DNA of 9,414 nucleotides, from positions 1 to 9,414 of the forward strand of contig CAYSLJ010000218.1 in the NCBI GenBank assembly GCA_964431735.1. The letters run 5' to 3'. The number at the start of each line of letters is the position of its first letter. Within the stretch, counting starts at the first letter, position 1. This stretch comes from CALARM01 sp964431735 (GTDB lineage: Bacteria; Vulcanimicrobiota; SpSt-956; JAKJGF01). A program made the position numbers and the translations under genes. Below the pieces are notes generated by a model. The model searched no databases, was not told the DNA's origin, and saw only the letters and a list, made by a program, of their open reading frames with translations. Shown here piece by piece: positions 7,537-9,414 of the stretch.

Positions 7537-9283
7537 CCGGGTTTCCCCATTTTGTTACAAAAGTTCCGTCAGAAGAGAATTTCTGTATAATATGTTTTCC
7601 TTTGTTTACCAGATAAATATTTCCTGTGCCATCTACAGCTCCATCAGAGGGAGCAATAAAATTATCATCTATAAAGATATGTCTGTCCAGAGAAGATATA
7701 AAATTACCCCACAGGTCAAACTTCTGTATATTATCAAGCCAGTCATCTATCACATATACATATCCTGTATGATCCAGTGTTACAGATACGGGATGTTTAA
7801 ACTGACCTTTCCCTCTTCCCTTACTTCCCCAGCTTATAATAAAATTTCCATGACCATCAAATTTCTGTATGAGGCAATTTCCTGTATCAGCAACATAAAT
7901 ATTACCAAAACTATCAACAGTGATACCTCTGGGATAATTAAACTGCCCCTTTTCCTCTCCGCACTGTCCCCATGCAGTTATAAAGTTACCGGAAGAATCA
8001 AATTTCTGAATACGATTATTTCCTGTATCAACTATATATATATTGTCTTCCTCTCCAACTGTAATATCACAGGGGCAGATAAATTCTCCTTCATTTTTCC
8101 CTTTTACTCCCCATTTCTTTACACTGCTCCCGGAAGAATCAAATTTCTCTACATAATTACATTCCATAATAAGGGTATAAACATGGCCCGTACTATCCAC
8201 TGCAATAGAAGGAGGATAAATTGCTTCATTCTCTGTAATAATATGCCATTTACTTATAAAAGTTCCATGACCATCAAATTTCTGTATAATATTTCTTCTA
8301 TCACTTATATAAATATTCCCTGACACATCAATAGCAATACTGTGAGGATAATGAATATCCCAGAAGGCAGATGACTGATGTGAAAAAGCGGAAGAAGAAA
8401 AGGGGAATTGAATATTATCCGGTATTAAAGCGTGATCTATTTCCATACACATTTCCAGATCTTTTTTCATATCAAGAACTGTCTGATATCTATTTTCCCT
8501 TTCCAGTTCCATAGCTTTTAATATACACTGTTCAAGTATTGATGTTACACCTGGATTGAATTTTTTCATAGAAGGCAGGGGAGCTTTATTAATAAGCCTG
8601 TCTATAGACACAGGACATTTCTGTTTTGTAAGAAGAACATACATAGTAGCTCCGAGTGAATATATATCACTCCTTGGATCTGTACCGGATGTACCGTATT
8701 GTTCGGGAGGACAGAAAGCCAGAGTACCGGTACCTCTTATTATAGTCCCTGTCTGTGAAGCTGGATTAAAAATCTTTGCAATACCGAAATCTATAAGCTT
8801 TATTGTATTATCATCAGTAACCATAATATTTTCAGGCTTCAAATCGCGAAATATTATAGGATGAGGTTTCTGATTATGAAGATAATCCAGAACATTACAG
8901 AGCTGTATGGTACAGGAAAGTACTTTTTCTACAGGTAAAAACCCTATATTTTCTCTATCAACTTCGCCAAGGGTTTTACCTTTTATAAATTCCATAACAA
9001 GAAAATAAGAACCACTGTCTTCAAAAAAATCTATAACTTTAGGAAGATTTATATGATCAAGTCTGGCCAGCATTTTTGCTTCTACATTAAACTGTTCTAT
9101 TGCTCTCAATTTTTCCTTCTGACTGTCTGAGTCGGAACCAAACAGATCAAGTAATTGTTTAACAGCCCATTCTGTACCCAGATTGACATGTGTTGCAAGA
9201 TATACTGCTCCCATACCGCCATGACCGAGAATTTTATTTATTACGTATCTGCCGTTTAAAACTGTACCGGAATTGAAAAACAA
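7517..9283 (-). CDS. Hanks-type Ser/Thr protein kinase with C-terminal NHL repeats
   Basis: Predicted soluble signalling kinase that phosphorylates Ser/Thr on target proteins, with a beta-propeller sensor or docking domain. The kinase domain covers about residues 13-275: glycine loop LGHGGMGAVYLA (19-30), ATP lysine K42, helix-C E68, catalytic loop FRDLKPEN (145-152, Phe where His is classical), DFG (165-167), CPPEQYG in place of APE (191-197), and D206 in SDIYSLG. A short Ser-rich linker (about 290-310) leads to about six NHL repeats (311-580) of the form GNIYVADTGN-x2-IQKFD-x2-GNFI-x2-WG. No hydrophobic span separates the halves, unlike mycobacterial PknD, whose propeller is extracellular. 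The start is TTG, supported by AAGGAG 10 nt upstream; the nearby ATG is out of frame. The final residues AVSRE and the stop are encoded by heptad block C. It is convergent with yvcK. Confidence 0.9.
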   Translation of the reverse strand: MFFNSGTVLNGRYVINKILGHGGMGAVYLATHVNLGTEWAVKQLLDLFGSDSDSQKEKLRAIEQFNVEAKMLARLDHINLPKVIDFFEDSGSYFLVMEFIKGKTLGEVDRENIGFLPVEKVLSCTIQLCNVLDYLHNQKPHPIIFRDLKPENIMVTDDNTIKLIDFGIAKIFNPASQTGTIIRGTGTLAFCPPEQYGTSGTDPRSDIYSLGATMYVLLTKQKCPVSIDRLINKAPLPSMKKFNPGVTSILEQCILKAMELERENRYQTVLDMKKDLEMCMEIDHALIPDNIQFPFSSSAFSHQSSAFWDIHYPHSIAIDVSGNIYISDRRNIIQKFDGHGTFISKWHIITENEAIYPPSIAVDSTGHVYTLIMECNYVEKFDSSGSSVKKWGVKGKNEGEFICPCDITVGEEDNIYIVDTGNNRIQKFDSSGNFITAWGQCGEEKGQFNYPRGITVDSFGNIYVADTGNCLIQKFDGHGNFIISWGSKGRGKGQFKHPVSVTLDHTGYVYVIDDWLDNIQKFDLWGNFISSLDRHIFIDDNFIAPSDGAVDGTGNIYLVNKGKHIIQKFSSDGTFVTKWGNPEAVSRE

Positions 9284-9293
9284 ATGACCTCAT

Positions 9294-9299
9294 CTCCTT
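9294..9299 (-). promoter_or_regulatory. Shine-Dalgarno site for the kinase gene
   Basis: On the - strand AAGGAG lies 10 nt before the TTG start at 9283. A second purine run, GAGG, lies 4 nt before it. An ATG between them is out of frame with the kinase, which supports initiation at TTG. Confidence 0.55.
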
Positions 9300-9305
9300 A
9301 TAAGC

Positions 9306-9333
9306 CGTAACGCGTAACGGGTAACGTGTGAAA
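9306..9333. repeat. heptad repeat block D upstream of the kinase
   Basis: Units CGTAACG, CGTAACG and GGTAACG are followed by a decayed TGTGAAA. On the - strand they read GTTACCC, GTTACGC and GTTACGG, matching RYNACN[CG]. The block sits 22 bp upstream of the kinase start codon and shares CGTAACG with block C. It lies between the kinase and the possible upstream gene. Confidence 0.7.
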
Positions 9334-9337
9334 ATTC

Positions 9338-9414
9338 TCATATAAATCCCAGAAATCTTAGTACCTCTCCAGATAAGTTCGTAACCATTTTATCAGCTTC
9401 TGCCTGACAGGCTC
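9338..9414 (-). CDS. possible C-terminal end of an upstream - strand gene (partial)
   Basis: The - strand is open from the window edge to a TGA at 9338-9340 in a frame reading ...ADKMVTNLSGEVLRFLGFI, which looks like an amphipathic protein C-terminus. A second frame, ending in TAA at 9358-9360 (...KLIKWLRTYLERY), is also plausible, so the true frame cannot be decided from 77 bases. Either would place a gene on the same strand just upstream of the kinase, with heptad block D in the spacer. The product is not recognised. Confidence 0.3.
   Translation of the reverse strand, partial: ACQAEADKMVTNLSGEVLRFLGFI

Noticed and set aside
1..9414. tRNA, rRNA, transposase or integrase genes
   Set aside because: No cloverleaf, rRNA core sequence or transposase motif was recognised on either strand by eye; a covariance search could confirm this.

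Overview
The window looks like part of a metagenome-assembled contig from an uncultured, AT-rich bacterium. It carries a run of exactly 100 Ns (2071-2170). It encodes bacterial-type proteins: a YvcK/CofD-like protein, a Hanks-type kinase with NHL repeats, and a GH57 glucan branching enzyme next to a DUF4912 protein. At least two genes have canonical Shine-Dalgarno sites. I cannot assign a phylum from sequence alone; the gene mix resembles what is seen in several deep-branching candidate phyla.

Layout. Positions 1-230 are a very AT-rich leader with a good sigma70-type promoter (TAGACA, 17 bp, TATAAT at 97-125) and an AGGAGGA ribosome site. Four + strand genes follow and could form one operon. 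(1) 231-3510 is a large, acidic, TPR-containing scaffold-like protein; the N gap falls in an in-frame 27-bp tandem repeat and artificially splits the gene into two frames. (2) 3533-4768 is a DUF4912 protein with a charged linker and a duplicated C-terminal motif. (3) 4844-6439 is a GH57/DUF1957 1,4-alpha-glucan branching enzyme with both catalytic residues. (4) 6514-7485 is a YvcK/GlmR-like protein. Convergent to these, on the - strand, 7517-9283 encodes a Ser/Thr kinase fused to about six NHL repeats without a membrane helix. A few bases of a possible further - strand gene end near 9338.

How the genes may work together (inference): DUF4912 and GH57 branching enzymes are recurrent neighbours and suggest alpha-glucan (glycogen-like) metabolism. 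YvcK proteins of Gram-positive bacteria bind UDP-GlcNAc, control carbon flow into the envelope, and are substrates of PASTA-type Ser/Thr kinases. The window therefore reads as a candidate glucan/envelope carbon-allocation cluster with its own scaffold and kinase.

The most unusual feature is a family of degenerate 7-bp (heptad) tandem repeats. They occur between genes 2 and 3, between genes 3 and 4, at the convergent 3' ends of yvcK and the kinase, and upstream of the kinase. Read in one orientation most fit RYNACNC, although each site has its own variant. Three of the five stop codons lie inside these heptads, and a decayed copy may encode part of the kinase linker.
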